Shown piece by piece: positions 7,929 to 16,210 of a DNA stretch of 34,918 nucleotides (position 1 is its first letter; every line of letters starts with the position of its first letter). Under the pieces are notes generated by a model. It was not told the DNA's origin, made no database searches, and saw nothing but the letters and a program-made list of their open reading frames with translations. Both the position numbers and the translations under genes were made by a program. Origin of the DNA: Bacteroidales bacterium (GTDB lineage: Bacteria > Bacteroidota > Bacteroidia > Bacteroidales > UBA932); assembly GCA_017550525.1 (NCBI GenBank), contig JAFZOU010000135.1, positions 1-34,918 on the forward strand. The letters are read 5' to 3'.

Positions 7929-9226
7929 ATTATTTCCGCAATTAAATCATATTCATCGGCAGCGGTGATTCTCACGTTGAAGAAGGTCCCCACAAGGGCG
8001 CCGGCATCTACGCCAGCGGGAGCCTTGACAAGGATTTCCCCGTCAACCTCCGGACTCTCAAACTCTGAACGGCATACAAGTACGCCGTCCTGCAGGGAGT
8101 CTGCGAGCACTTTTTCTTCCGTGCCGATTCTTGACTGATTATATGCAAGAGAAATGCCACGCTGGGCTTCCATAAGGGCGTCCAGGCGTTTTTTCTTTGT
8201 GGAAGGACGTACGGAATCCTTCAGATTCTCTGCGCCGAAGGTTCCCTCCTCCTCAGAGTACGTGAAGGCGCCAAGCCTTTGGAAGCGGGCTTCCTTCACA
8301 AAGCGTAGGAGCTCATTGAACTCACGGGTGCCTTCTCCTGGATGCCCCACAATCATGGTGGTTCGGAGGACTACTCCGGGGACGCGTTCCCTCATTCGCT
8401 CAATGAGAGCCCTTGTCCAGGCTCCGTCCACTCCCCTGTGCATTGCAGCAAGAACGCTGTCTGAGATATGCTGGAGGGGGATGTCCATATACCGGCATAC
8501 CTTGGGATTGGAGGCCATTTCATCAAGAACGTCCTCAGGGAAATCTGCGGGATAGGAGTAATGGAGGCGGAGCCACTCTATGCCGTCCACCTTGGATAGT
8601 TCCTGAAGGAGACGAGCAAGGGAACGCTTACCGTAGATATCCAGGCCGTAATAAGTGGTGTCCTGGGCTATGATAACAAGTTCCCTGATTCCCTGAGCGG
8701 CAAGGTCGCGGGCCTCTGCCACCAGAGTTTCAATGGGGACTGACCTGTGCGGGCCGCGGATGTAAGGGATGGCGCAGTAGGAGCAGCGCCTGTTGCAGCC
8801 CTCGGAGATCTTGAAGAAGGCGTAAGGCCTTCCGGGTGTTGTAAGTATACGTTTATGGGCCGATTCCATTGACGGCCTGCACCCAAGCGCCGTTACCAGT
8901 GAATCCAGTTCACGTGCGCCGAACCATCCGTCCACCTCCGGGATAAGTTCCGGAAGCTCCGAGGAATACCGCTGGGAAAGGCAGCCAAATACAAGAAGGC
9001 GGCCAATCCGGCCAGCCTTTTTCTTCCCGGCCTCCTCCAGGATAACCTGGATGGACTGTTCCTTGGCGTCCCCTATGAAGCCGCAGGTGTTGATTGCCTC
9101 AACGTCTACTGCACGGAAATCATCTTCAGGGACAATCTCATAGGAACCCCGTACCTGATACAGAAGGTGCTCAGTGTCTACGGTGTTCTTTGAACAGCCA
9201 AGAGTTATGACCCTGAGGGTCTGCAT
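7925..9226 (-). CDS. rimO: ribosomal protein uS12 (Asp89) methylthiotransferase RimO
   Basis: A 433-residue radical-SAM methylthiotransferase that modifies the conserved aspartate of ribosomal protein S12. The N-terminal UPF0004 domain carries three cluster cysteines (C11 in TLGCSKNTVDTEHL, C48 in INTCGF, C82 in FGCLSQRY). The SAM cluster motif CNRRCSYC has C144, C148 and C151, followed by IPYIRGPHRS. RLHYSYP and MDIPLQHISD match RimO rather than MiaB/MtaB, and a C-terminal TRAM domain ends the protein. Start overlaps the stop of the DUF5606-like gene by 1 nt (TAATG). A second methylthiotransferase, mtaB, lies 7 kb away on the other strand. Confidence 0.96.
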   Translation of the reverse strand: MQTLRVITLGCSKNTVDTEHLLYQVRGSYEIVPEDDFRAVDVEAINTCGFIGDAKEQSIQVILEEAGKKKAGRIGRLLVFGCLSQRYSSELPELIPEVDGWFGARELDSLVTALGCRPSMESAHKRILTTPGRPYAFFKISEGCNRRCSYCAIPYIRGPHRSVPIETLVAEARDLAAQGIRELVIIAQDTTYYGLDIYGKRSLARLLQELSKVDGIEWLRLHYSYPADFPEDVLDEMASNPKVCRYMDIPLQHISDSVLAAMHRGVDGAWTRALIERMRERVPGVVLRTTMIVGHPGEGTREFNELLRFVKEARFQRLGAFTYSEEEGTFGAENLKDSVRPSTKKKRLDALMEAQRGISLAYNQSRIGTEEKVLADSLQDGVLVCRSEFESPEVDGEILVKAPAGVDAGALVGTFFNVRITAADEYDLIAEII

Positions 9227-9663
9227 TAAGCCTCCTCTTTCTTAGCGGCCTCTGCCTCACGCTCCTCATCTGTGAGGAAATCCAGTGAAGCGTACTTGGA
9301 AAGGATGTTGTACCATTCCGCCACCTTCTTCATATGGGACACGTAGAAGCGGTCACGGTCATAGTCAGGGAGAGCCTTCTCAAAGAGGGCCTTGAAATCG
9401 GAATCAGAAGCCTTGGGGGAAGGTGCCTCGGCGTCCTTAAGGACTTCCTTCATCTTGAGGAGGACCTCCTGAAGCTTAATCTCCTCCTCTGCGGTGTAGA
9501 TGGAGATATCGGCAAGGGAAGTAATTCCGGCCGATGCACTTACATTGAGGCGTTTCTTGGTGTCAAGAGCCTCTACGATAGCGCCCTGGCGGGACTGTGC
9601 GATATAATTGAAAAGGCCGTGCTGACCACGGACGGAAAGGATTTTTGCAAGATCTGTTTTCAT
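9226..9663 (-). CDS. DUF5606-like conserved hypothetical protein
   Basis: A 145-residue soluble protein without signal peptide. The opening KTDLAKILSVRGQHGLFNYIAQSRQG followed by VEALDTKKR and LADISIYTAEEEIKL matches the Bacteroidota-specific DUF5606 pattern as I recall it. The tail (EEREAEAAKKEEA) is charged and likely disordered. It sits between coaE and rimO, overlapping rimO by 1 nt and 8 nt after coaE, with a -7 box inside the coaE 3' end. Function unknown; conserved placement suggests a housekeeping role. Confidence 0.8.
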   Translation of the reverse strand: MKTDLAKILSVRGQHGLFNYIAQSRQGAIVEALDTKKRLNVSASAGITSLADISIYTAEEEIKLQEVLLKMKEVLKDAEAPSPKASDSDFKALFEKALPDYDRDRFYVSHMKKVAEWYNILSKYASLDFLTDEEREAEAAKKEEA

Positions 9664-9671
9664 ATTTTGAC

Positions 9672-10244
9672 TTATTTTCTTTCTAACTTACAAATATAAC
9701 TATTTTTGCTCAAAAAGACACGGCTTACCCGGCGGGAAAGGCTCTGGAGGGTGCCGTCATTGTGAATGACTACATCGGCCTTAGAAAGGTCCAGGGACTG
9801 GGAGGCCATACGGCGGCGGGCATCATCCTCAGTGAGGCCTCGGGCGACAAGCCGAGCAAGGCGGACATCCTCCGATGCCGTCACCGCCACCACGTAATCC
9901 GCGATGCCGTCAAAGATGGGTTTGGAGAGTATTATGGCCGATTCAAGCACAACGAAGGGAGCGTCCTGTGCGCTCCGCCAGGCCTCGAAATCGGCCCTGA
10001 CAAGGGGGTAGACTATGGATTCCAGCTTTTCCCTGGCTTCATCAGATGAAAATATTGCTTTGGCAAGGTCTGAAAACGGCACTCCCAATTCGGCCTCTAT
10101 CCTCTCCCGGAGCCCGGGAACGCTGTCATAGAGCGCCTTTGTGCGTGAGTCAGAGTCATATACAGGAATGCCCCTCTTTGAAAGAAGGGCGCATACAGCG
10201 GATTTTCCGCTGCCTATTCCACCTGTGACAATTACGGTGAGCAT
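9672..10244 (-). CDS. coaE: dephospho-CoA kinase
   Basis: A 190-residue P-loop kinase that phosphorylates the ribose 3'-OH of dephospho-CoA, the last step of coenzyme A synthesis. Walker A GGIGSGKS is at residues 8-15, then the CoaE-typical VYDSDSRTKALYD with its acidic substrate-contact pair, and LARLVARGLTEDDARRRMASQ in the lid region. Length fits the family. It is separated from the YbbR-like gene by 7 nt and from the DUF5606-like gene by 8 nt, in the order yajC-ybbR-coaE commonly seen in Bacteroidota. Confidence 0.95.
   Translation of the reverse strand: MLTVIVTGGIGSGKSAVCALLSKRGIPVYDSDSRTKALYDSVPGLRERIEAELGVPFSDLAKAIFSSDEAREKLESIVYPLVRADFEAWRSAQDAPFVVLESAIILSKPIFDGIADYVVAVTASEDVRLARLVARGLTEDDARRRMASQSLDLSKADVVIHNDGTLQSLSRRVSRVFLSKNSYICKLERK
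9691..9698 (-). promoter_or_regulatory. -7 box TATATTTG ahead of the DUF5606-like gene
   Basis: Minus-strand TATATTTG fits TAnnTTTG and lies 28-35 nt upstream of the ATG at 9663, within the last codons of coaE in an AT-rich patch. No TTTG box at the ideal 19-21 nt spacing is present, so it may be weak or fortuitous. Confidence 0.4.
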
Positions 10245-10251
10245 ATCTCCC

Positions 10252-11220
10252 CTACTTCACCTCAACACAGTCAAATACCTCAGGATCCACCTGATACTCC
10301 AGTACCCCGGAAGGGAGGCGGAGCGTGCGGGGAGCGCATCGGCCAGAAAGGGATGCGCTGAAATCACGGTAGTCTATATACAGCTTGAATGATGCCAACG
10401 GGTCCTTCTTAAGAGGGAATGCGCAGCGCATCACAACTGACGCCGTGGGAGGAAAAACCTGAAGCTGATGGCCTGCAGGCACGTTCCAGACTTCTATTGG
10501 AACCGTGGTCCTTAGCTCCACATACCGTGAAATGGGGACCTCATAGCTTACCTCAGTCTTGGACATCCTCACTCCGGGAATCTCTTCCAGTTTCAGGATG
10601 CCGTGCTGGGAGCTGTGGAGATCCGTCATCACAAGACGGGCCGATGTAACCTTCTCTATTCCCTCAAGGACATCTGCCTGGGCATAGACCGTCACAGAAT
10701 CCGGGGCATAGCGGAAATGGCCATCCAGCATGTACTGGGAGCGGCAATGAAGGGAACGAGGCACATCTACGGGCACTTTCTTGTGCATTTCCGTGGGGAA
10801 TATAAAGCGAAGGGTATCCGTGATGAATGCCTCCACTGCAGTGCCTTCCCCAAAGAACTGGCTGATGTAATTGTTCTTGGCGCCACCGATCACGCAGAAG
10901 GTCTCGGGGCCGGTGCGGCGGAGGTCTCCGCGATCGAAGGAGACATTAACCACTCGCTTTTCCTTCCGGCTGTGTTCCCTCACAAGGCGGAAGCCGTCCG
11001 TGCGGCAGCGGGCGCTTACCACAACTGTATTGGCCGATGTTCCCCGGTGGCCGTCAATATTGCACTGAGCCACCACAGGAACGCTGATTGTGCCTGTATA
11101 GACGTTGGAGAGCTGGGACAGGAACCAGATAAGGCCGGCAATGAGAATGGAAGCGGCCAGGATGACCCACTCCCTTCCCAGGGCTCTCTTATGCCTGCCT
11201 ATTCTCTCCCTGAGGGACAT
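10252..11220 (-). CDS. YbbR-like domain protein (CdaR-like)
   Basis: A 322-residue protein with one N-terminal membrane anchor (residues about 17-37, VILAASILIAGLIWFLSQL) after a basic cytoplasmic start, and a long extracytoplasmic part made of repeated beta-rich segments of YbbR type (for example VPVDVPRSLHCRSQYMLDG and the DSVTVYAQADVLEGIEKV unit). In Firmicutes YbbR/CdaR regulates the diadenylate cyclase CdaA; no cyclase gene is visible in this window. Its position between yajC and coaE is the usual Bacteroidota arrangement. Role in envelope function is inferred. Confidence 0.82.
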   Translation of the reverse strand: MSLRERIGRHKRALGREWVILAASILIAGLIWFLSQLSNVYTGTISVPVVAQCNIDGHRGTSANTVVVSARCRTDGFRLVREHSRKEKRVVNVSFDRGDLRRTGPETFCVIGGAKNNYISQFFGEGTAVEAFITDTLRFIFPTEMHKKVPVDVPRSLHCRSQYMLDGHFRYAPDSVTVYAQADVLEGIEKVTSARLVMTDLHSSQHGILKLEEIPGVRMSKTEVSYEVPISRYVELRTTVPIEVWNVPAGHQLQVFPPTASVVMRCAFPLKKDPLASFKLYIDYRDFSASLSGRCAPRTLRLPSGVLEYQVDPEVFDCVEVK

Positions 11221-11223
11221 GGC

Positions 11224-11538
11224 TTACTTCTGCACCTCTGAGTAATCCTTCTGGAGGCCCTGCTTGTCTACGCGGAGCTTCACGTCACCGTCCACCTTGA
11301 GGAGGGCTGTTTTTTCATTTACCTCTACAATCTCTCCGTAGATACCGCCCACGGTAACCACCTTGTCACCCTTCTTGAGGGAGTTACGGAACTCCTGAAG
11401 TTCTTTCTGCTGCTTGCGCTGGGGACGGATCATAAAGAGCCACATCACAAGGATGATGGCTGCGAACATGATGATTGTAGGGAGGGCGCTGCCTTGCTGG
11501 CCCTGTGCTGCCTGAAGTGCGATGAAAAGTGTGTTCAT
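11224..11538 (-). CDS. yajC: preprotein translocase subunit YajC
   Basis: A 104-residue single-pass inner-membrane protein, an accessory subunit of the SecDF-YajC holotranslocon. The transmembrane segment PTIIMFAAIILVMWLFMIRP (residues about 20-39) runs straight into the YajC signature RPQRKQQKELQEFRNSLKKGDKVVTVGGIYGEI. Gap to the YbbR-like gene is only 3 nt and to nusB 6 nt. Length and motif are standard. Confidence 0.95.
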   Translation of the reverse strand: MNTLFIALQAAQGQQGSALPTIIMFAAIILVMWLFMIRPQRKQQKELQEFRNSLKKGDKVVTVGGIYGEIVEVNEKTALLKVDGDVKLRVDKQGLQKDYSEVQK

Positions 11539-11544
11539 TATTAA

Positions 11545-12501
11545 TTAGATATTGTTTTTAACTATGATTCCCTCTGCTTCACGCTGTTTGATGAGGCGGT
11601 CAAGGATGCCGTTCACAAAGCCGCGGCTCTTGGGGGTGGAGTAATACTTGGATATTTCCACGTATTCGTTGATTGTCACCTTTACGGGGATGTCCGGGAA
11701 AGCCTCGGCCTCTGCCAGGCCCATTGCAATAAGCACTATATCCGTGGTGTACAGACGGTCCTGATCCCATTTGGAGACGGAACCGGCAATGAGGCTGTTA
11801 TACTCTGCAAATCGGCCGTAGGCTGTGGTGAGGAGCTTTTTAACGAATTCCCGGTCACTGCTTGCTTCCCTGCCCTGGGCTATGAGGATGTCACTCTGGT
11901 AGAGCGGGGGGAAAGACCACCGGCCCAGGCGTCCTATCTCATCCAGGGAACGGATGCATGTACCAAGGGCATACGCAAGGTCATCGGCCCAATGTATGGA
12001 AGTGTCTTCCAGGATTGCAGCAAGGGAGGGATCATCCTCGAATTCTTCCTCGAAGATGCATTTCCAAAGGGCTGCGTCTTCCTTGATGGAAGAAACGGCA
12101 GATGACATATAATCAATGAAATACTGACGAGACCTGACACGGGTGTAAAGCTCTGACAGGAAGGCATCCTGCTGGGCCCAGGAGAGCTTTTTCTTTTCAG
12201 TGAGCCTTATGAAATCAGGGTCTCCCTCCAGAAGGGCCGATACACCGTTACGGACGAACTTCATATTGGGATTGAGGTCCTCCTCTGTGGGATTGAACTT
12301 GCCACGTGCCGCCTCTATACGGCGTGCTGCCACCTCAGTGAGTGTGGGGATGACAGACAGCATATAAAGATACAGGTCCCTTGTGGCTTCCTCAGATGTT
12401 TCAAGGCTGCCCAGCGCTTCTTTCAACGTAAGGTCCGGATTCTCTGCATAAGAATACAACACCTTGAAAGCCTTGATACGTAAGATTCGTCTGTTAAGCA
12501 T
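11545..12501 (-). CDS. nusB: transcription antitermination factor NusB, long Bacteroidota form
   Basis: A 318-residue NusB, about twice the length of E. coli NusB, as is normal in Bacteroidota. The N-terminal MLNRRILRIKAFKVLYSY is the RNA-binding arginine-rich start of NusB; the C-terminal third (DIVLIAMGLAEAEAFPDIPVKVTINEYVEISKYYSTPKSRGFVNGILDRL) is the classical NusB core. The middle holds an inserted helical segment. NusB with NusE binds boxA RNA and supports rRNA antitermination. First gene of the minus-strand run, with a TATCTTTG -7 box 18 nt upstream. Confidence 0.92.
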   Translation of the reverse strand: MLNRRILRIKAFKVLYSYAENPDLTLKEALGSLETSEEATRDLYLYMLSVIPTLTEVAARRIEAARGKFNPTEEDLNPNMKFVRNGVSALLEGDPDFIRLTEKKKLSWAQQDAFLSELYTRVRSRQYFIDYMSSAVSSIKEDAALWKCIFEEEFEDDPSLAAILEDTSIHWADDLAYALGTCIRSLDEIGRLGRWSFPPLYQSDILIAQGREASSDREFVKKLLTTAYGRFAEYNSLIAGSVSKWDQDRLYTTDIVLIAMGLAEAEAFPDIPVKVTINEYVEISKYYSTPKSRGFVNGILDRLIKQREAEGIIVKNNI

Positions 12502-12518
12502 ATGTCAAATAATTTGTA

Positions 12519-12526
12519 CAAAGATA
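12519..12526 (-). promoter_or_regulatory. nusB -7 box TATCTTTG
   Basis: Minus-strand TATCTTTG matches TAnnTTTG and sits about 18 nt before the nusB ATG. It is arranged back to back with the plus-strand box at 12550-12557; no clear TTTG -33 box. Confidence 0.55.
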
Positions 12527-12549
12527 GCGTTTTTTTAAATAATAATAGT

Positions 12550-12557
12550 TATATTTG
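12550..12557 (+). promoter_or_regulatory. -7 box TATATTTG of the PUR-like gene
   Basis: Plus-strand TATATTTG matching TAnnTTTG, 33 nt before the ATG at 12590, in an AT-rich divergent intergenic region of 88 nt. The -33 region is T-rich but lacks a clear TTTG. Confidence 0.55.
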
Positions 12558-12589
12558 TGCTTACAATCTTTTAAAAACAGACAAGAGAG

Positions 12590-12940
12590 ATGTACAGTGA
12601 AGATTTTGAAAGGTCACATGACCGTGAGCGGGGCTCGGAGGACGTTTACTCAAAGCCTGTGAGGGCCGGTAAGCGCACTTATTTCTTTGATGTCAAAAGC
12701 ACCAAAGGCAACAATGACTTCTATCTGACCATAACGGAGAGCAAGCGCCGCACAGAGCGTGACGGCTCATTCGTATATGACAAGCATAAGATTTTCCTTT
12801 ACAAGGAAGACTTTGAGAAATTCTCCGAAGGCCTTCAGGAGGCCGTGCAGTACATCATGCACAACCTCCTCCATGACCAGCCCATCCGCCAGTACCCCTC
12901 CCGGGAGGAGCAGGACGGTGGTGAGGATACTGAGTTTTAA
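12590..12940 (+). CDS. DUF3276 / PUR-alpha-like nucleic-acid-binding protein
   Basis: A 116-residue protein with the PUR-type core VYSKPVRAGKRTYFFDVKSTKGNNDFYLTITESK followed by KIFLYKEDFEKFSEGLQEAVQYI, giving the strand-rich plus helix layout of PUR repeats. The tail is acidic and disordered. Bacterial members bind single-stranded nucleic acid in vitro; a cellular role is not established. It is monocistronic, with its own -7 box upstream and a clear terminator at 12947-12974. Confidence 0.88.
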   Translation: MYSEDFERSHDRERGSEDVYSKPVRAGKRTYFFDVKSTKGNNDFYLTITESKRRTERDGSFVYDKHKIFLYKEDFEKFSEGLQEAVQYIMHNLLHDQPIRQYPSREEQDGGEDTEF

Positions 12941-12946
12941 ACCTTG

Positions 12947-12974
12947 ACCCGGCACATATTGCGCCGGGTTTTTT
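12947..12974 (+). terminator. rho-independent terminator after the PUR-like gene
   Basis: Stem ACCCGGC/GCCGGGT (12947-12953 with 12963-12969), 9-nt loop, then T run to 12974. It lies 7 nt after the stop and separates this gene from the amidohydrolase. Confidence 0.85.
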
Positions 12975-12991
12975 GAATCCTAATTACTGCC

Positions 12992-14239
12992 ATGCTGCTC
13001 AAAAACGTACTCTGGGAAGATTCCCAGGCCCACATCCTCATCCAGGGGAATCTCATCCAAAAGGTGAGCAGGGAGCCCATTGACGTTCCCGCCTCAGAAG
13101 AAGTTATTGACTGCAGCGGAAAGGCTGTGATTCCGGGTTTTGTGAACTCTCACACCCATGCGGCAATGATAATGCTGCGCGGCATCAACGAGGACCTCAC
13201 ACTTTACCAGTGGCTGGACAAGGTTTGGGCATCGGAGGCCAAGATGGACGGAGAGTTCATCTACTGGGGTACCAAGGCTGCCTGCCTTGAAATGATAAAG
13301 AGCGGCACCACCACCTTCAATGACCAGTACTGGTTTCCTTCCCACGCCCGCAAGGCAGCAGTGGAGATGGGCCTGAGGCCTGCGGTGTCCTTCATCTTCC
13401 TGGATTCCCAGGATCCAAAGATGGCCGCAATGCAGCGTATAGCCTGCCAGAAACTGTATGAAAAGTCCCTGGACTGGGGGACAAAGTCACTTTTCACCAT
13501 CTCCATCCATTCCGTATATACCGTAACGGAGGAGAACATCCTCTGGGCGGCTGATTTTGCCCGTGACCGCGGTCTCAAGATCCATATGCACCTTGCAGAG
13601 ACAGCCCAGGAAGACCAGGACTGCCGCCGCCTTCACAAGGGTCTCTCCCCTACTGAGTATTTTGACGCCCTTGGGGTGTTCGGCCCGGATGTAATTGCTG
13701 CCCACTGTCTGTTCCTGTCAGACAAAGACATCCAGATACTTGGAGACCACAAGGTCAGCTGCGTACACAATATCAATTCCAACCTAAAACTGGCTTCCGG
13801 ATACCAGTTCCGCTTCAAGGAACTGCAGGAGGCCGGCGCAAACGTGTGCCTTGGCACTGACGGCGCGGCATCTTCCAACACCGTGGATATGCTTGAGCAT
13901 ATGAAAAACAGCGCCATGGTCCAGAAGGCATGGAGAAAGGACCCTGCCGCACTTCCGCTTAATGATCTTCTTGCCAGCGCCACCGTTAACGGCGCAAAGG
14001 CCCTCGGCCTCAACAGCGGAGAGATCAAGGAGGGGAAGCTGGCCGACCTCTCCCTCATAGACCTTGGCGGCACGGAGTTCATTTCCCCTGCCCCCACTCT
14101 TGCAAACCTTGTTTATGCCGCTCACAGCGATGTGATTACGGATGTGATGGCCGGCGGAAAATGGATCATGAGAAACCGCGTGGTCCCCAATGAGGCAGAG
14201 ATTCTCCGTGAGGCCAGAAAAGTTCTGAAGCAAATCTAA
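12992..14239 (+). CDS. amidohydrolase, probable 5'-methylthioadenosine/S-adenosylhomocysteine deaminase
   Basis: A 415-residue metal-dependent amidohydrolase of the MtaD/TrzN/SsnA group. Metal ligands: H54 and H56 in NSHTHAAM, a His in the HMHLAET block (which also carries the conserved Glu), a His in AAHCLFLS and the catalytic Asp in LGTDGAASSN. The small N- and C-terminal composite beta domain carries the ADLSLIDL segment. The MTA/SAH deaminase label follows from HLAET and LGTDGAASSNT and from the two purine nucleoside phosphorylases immediately downstream (9 nt), which would act on the deaminated product. Other substrates such as adenosine or guanine derivatives remain possible. No ATCGGCC word occurs in this gene. 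Confidence 0.82.
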   Translation: MLLKNVLWEDSQAHILIQGNLIQKVSREPIDVPASEEVIDCSGKAVIPGFVNSHTHAAMIMLRGINEDLTLYQWLDKVWASEAKMDGEFIYWGTKAACLEMIKSGTTTFNDQYWFPSHARKAAVEMGLRPAVSFIFLDSQDPKMAAMQRIACQKLYEKSLDWGTKSLFTISIHSVYTVTEENILWAADFARDRGLKIHMHLAETAQEDQDCRRLHKGLSPTEYFDALGVFGPDVIAAHCLFLSDKDIQILGDHKVSCVHNINSNLKLASGYQFRFKELQEAGANVCLGTDGAASSNTVDMLEHMKNSAMVQKAWRKDPAALPLNDLLASATVNGAKALGLNSGEIKEGKLADLSLIDLGGTEFISPAPTLANLVYAAHSDVITDVMAGGKWIMRNRVVPNEAEILREARKVLKQI

Positions 14240-14248
14240 CCACATAAT

Positions 14249-15076
14249 ATGAATCCCAAAATTCAAAAGATAAAGGATATTGTCTCCGTGCTGCAAGACC
14301 GGCTTGGAGGCTTTTCACCGGAAATAGGCATAGTCCTTGGCAGCGGCCTTGGCTCCCTTGCCAATTCCATAGAAAACCCCGTCACGGTACCCTACAAGGA
14401 GCTTCCGAGCTTCCCTGTGTCCACCGCAACTGGGCACAAGGGCAACTACATTGCCGGCACCCTTTCAGGAAAGAAGGTCCTTGCAATGCAGGGACGCATC
14501 CACTACTATGAGGGCTATGGAATGGATATGGTAGTGCTTCCAATCCGTGTAATGCTCATGTTGGGCATCAAATACCTCTTTGTGTCCAATGCCGCAGGAG
14601 GCACCAACCTTGGTTACCACGTAGGTGACCTAATGATAATCAAGGACCATATCAACCTACTTCCAAACCCTCTTATCGGCCCCAATTTCGACGAAATCGG
14701 CCCGCGTTTCCCCGACATGACGCGCCCCTATGACCCTTCCCTCATCAGATTGGCTGAAGGACTGGCCGATGAAATGGGCATCTGCCTCCAGAAGGGCGTC
14801 TATGTTGGCGGCACGGGCCCGTCCTATGAGACTCCCGCAGAGTACAAGTACTTCCGTCACATCGGCGGAGATGCCGTTGGAATGAGCACCATCCCCGAGG
14901 TCATCGTGGCCCGCCATGCCGGTATTCCCGTCTTTGGAATATCCGTCATCACCAACGAGGCTCACGATGATTATGCCGATGACTACGTTAATGACGGCCA
15001 GGACGTCGTGGACGCCGCAAATGCAGCAGCCGCCAAGATGACGCTCCTCATTGGCAAAATGATTGAAAAACTCTAA
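14249..15076 (+). CDS. purine nucleoside phosphorylase, trimeric type, copy 1 (6-oxopurine type)
   Basis: A 275-residue PNP-I enzyme that cleaves inosine and guanosine with phosphate to base and ribose-1-phosphate. Phosphate-site residues: LGSGLGSLA near residue 30 and [12 protein letters not shown]. Base site: [13 protein letters not shown], whose Glu corresponds to human PNP E201, [13 protein letters not shown], and Asn236 in VITNEAHD, equivalent to human N243, which selects 6-oxopurines. It is directly followed (4 nt) by a paralogue with nearly identical DNA blocks, a tandem duplication. With the upstream deaminase it forms a purine-salvage operon. Confidence 0.93.
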   Translation: MNPKIQKIKDIVSVLQDRLGGFSPEIGIVLGSGLGSLANSIENPVTVPYKELPSFPVSTATGHKGNYIAGTLSGKKVLAMQGRIHYYEGYGMDMVVLPIRVMLMLGIKYLFVSNAAGGTNLGYHVGDLMIIKDHINLLPNPLIGPNFDEIGPRFPDMTRPYDPSLIRLAEGLADEMGICLQKGVYVGGTGPSYETPAEYKYFRHIGGDAVGMSTIPEVIVARHAGIPVFGISVITNEAHDDYADDYVNDGQDVVDAANAAAAKMTLLIGKMIEKL

Positions 15077-15080
15077 AACT

Positions 15081-15905
15081 ATGACATACTTGGAAACCAT
15101 ATACGCAGGGACAGATTATGTCCGCGAGAAAATTGGGGATATCCGTCCCACAACGGGCATCATCCTCGGCAGCGGCCTTGGAAAACTGGCCGATGAAATA
15201 GAAAACCCCATAGAGATACCCTACGGCACCATCCCAGGGTTCCCTGTTTCCACTGCTATCGGCCATAAGGGCTGCTTCATAGTGGGCACCCTGTCCGGAA
15301 AGACGGTCATCGCAATGCAGGGCCGCATCCACTACTATGAGGGCTACGGCACCGCCACGGCTACCCTCCCGGTACGCGTAATGATACTCCTTGGCATACG
15401 CAGGCTGTTTGTTTCCAACGCAGCCGGCGGTACCAACCTGGGATACCATGTTGGAGACCTCATGATTATCAGGGACCACATCAACCTGCTGCCCAATCCC
15501 CTTATCGGCCCCAACCTCAGCGAATTCGGCCCGCGTTTCCCCGACATGACGCGTCCCTATGATCCGGGGCTCATAAGGTTGGCGGAGGAGATTGCCGCAG
15601 AGAGGGGCATTCAGCTAAGGAAGGGCGTATACGTTGCCTGCAGCGGCCCTTCCTATGAGACGCCTGCGGAATACCGTTACTTCCGTTCAATAGGGGCCGA
15701 TGCAGTGGGCATGAGCACCACTCCGGAGGTGATTGTGGCCCGCCACAGCAGCATTCCCGTATTTGGAATGTCCGTGATTACTGATGTAGCCCACGCTACA
15801 GACGATGAAGATTACGTGACGGACGGAGAGGCCATTGTGAAAGCCGCAGACGCTGCAGCAGACAAAATGACCACTCTCATCAAAGAAATGTTGATGCAAC
15901 TTTAA
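15081..15905 (+). CDS. purine nucleoside phosphorylase, trimeric type, copy 2 (Asp at the specificity position)
   Basis: A 274-residue paralogue of the preceding gene. I chose ATG 15081 (MTYLETIYAG), 4 nt after the upstream stop; an in-frame ATG at 15063 would overlap copy 1 by 14 nt and adds six poorly matching residues. All phosphate-site and catalytic blocks are kept ([47 protein letters not shown]). The base-specificity Asn is Asp235 (VITDVAHA). In human PNP an N243D change shifts preference toward 6-aminopurines, so this copy may accept adenosine-type nucleosides. That is inference from known mutagenesis; the enzyme family itself is sure. Confidence 0.92.
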   Translation: MTYLETIYAGTDYVREKIGDIRPTTGIILGSGLGKLADEIENPIEIPYGTIPGFPVSTAIGHKGCFIVGTLSGKTVIAMQGRIHYYEGYGTATATLPVRVMILLGIRRLFVSNAAGGTNLGYHVGDLMIIRDHINLLPNPLIGPNLSEFGPRFPDMTRPYDPGLIRLAEEIAAERGIQLRKGVYVACSGPSYETPAEYRYFRSIGADAVGMSTTPEVIVARHSSIPVFGMSVITDVAHATDDEDYVTDGEAIVKAADAAADKMTTLIKEMLMQL

Positions 15906-15916
15906 GATATTTTTTG

Positions 15917-15924
15917 TAATTTTG
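15917..15924 (+). promoter_or_regulatory. -7 box TAATTTTG of the coiled-coil/zapA transcript
   Basis: Plus-strand TAATTTTG fits TAnnTTTG and lies 17 nt before the ATG at 15941 in the 35-nt gap after PNP copy 2. A TTG at 15891-15893 is 23 nt upstream, slightly too far for the usual -33 box. Confidence 0.5.
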
Positions 15925-15940
15925 CATAATGTAACCGGTT

Positions 15941-16210
15941 ATGCTGGAAAGTATTAGAACTAATATAGAACAGCTGATTGCGCGCTATGAGGCTGTGAAG
16001 GCAGAGAATCAGAATCTCCGCCAGGAGTTACAGGCGTGCAAGGAAACCGGAAATGCCCAAAAGGCAAAGATAATGGAACTGGAGTCAGAGGTATCATCCC
16101 TGCTTCTGTCACAAGCTTTTAATGCCGCTCCCGGCTCAGATGCCAAGGCCCGGCTGGATTCACTTATAAAGGAGATAGACAAGTGCATCTCCGCTTTGGA
16201 GGAATCGTAA
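15941..16210 (+). CDS. small coiled-coil protein upstream of zapA (ZapB-like position)
   Basis: An 89-residue, highly charged protein. Residues about 1-55 form a continuous heptad pattern (IEQLIARYEAVKAENQNLRQELQACKE and KIMELESEVSSL), a coiled coil; a short linker with AAPGSD precedes a second helix (KARLDSLIKEIDKCISALEES). No signal peptide. Its stop overlaps the zapA start (TAATG at 16208-16212), so the two are translationally coupled, suggesting a partner of ZapA at the division ring. Sequence alone does not prove homology with E. coli ZapB. Confidence 0.72.
   Translation: MLESIRTNIEQLIARYEAVKAENQNLRQELQACKETGNAQKAKIMELESEVSSLLLSQAFNAAPGSDAKARLDSLIKEIDKCISALEES

Noticed and set aside
15063-15080. 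Earlier start for PNP copy 2 at 15063
   Set aside because: It overlaps the copy 1 coding end and the extra residues (MKNSKT) are unmatched; 15081 leaves a 4-nt gap.
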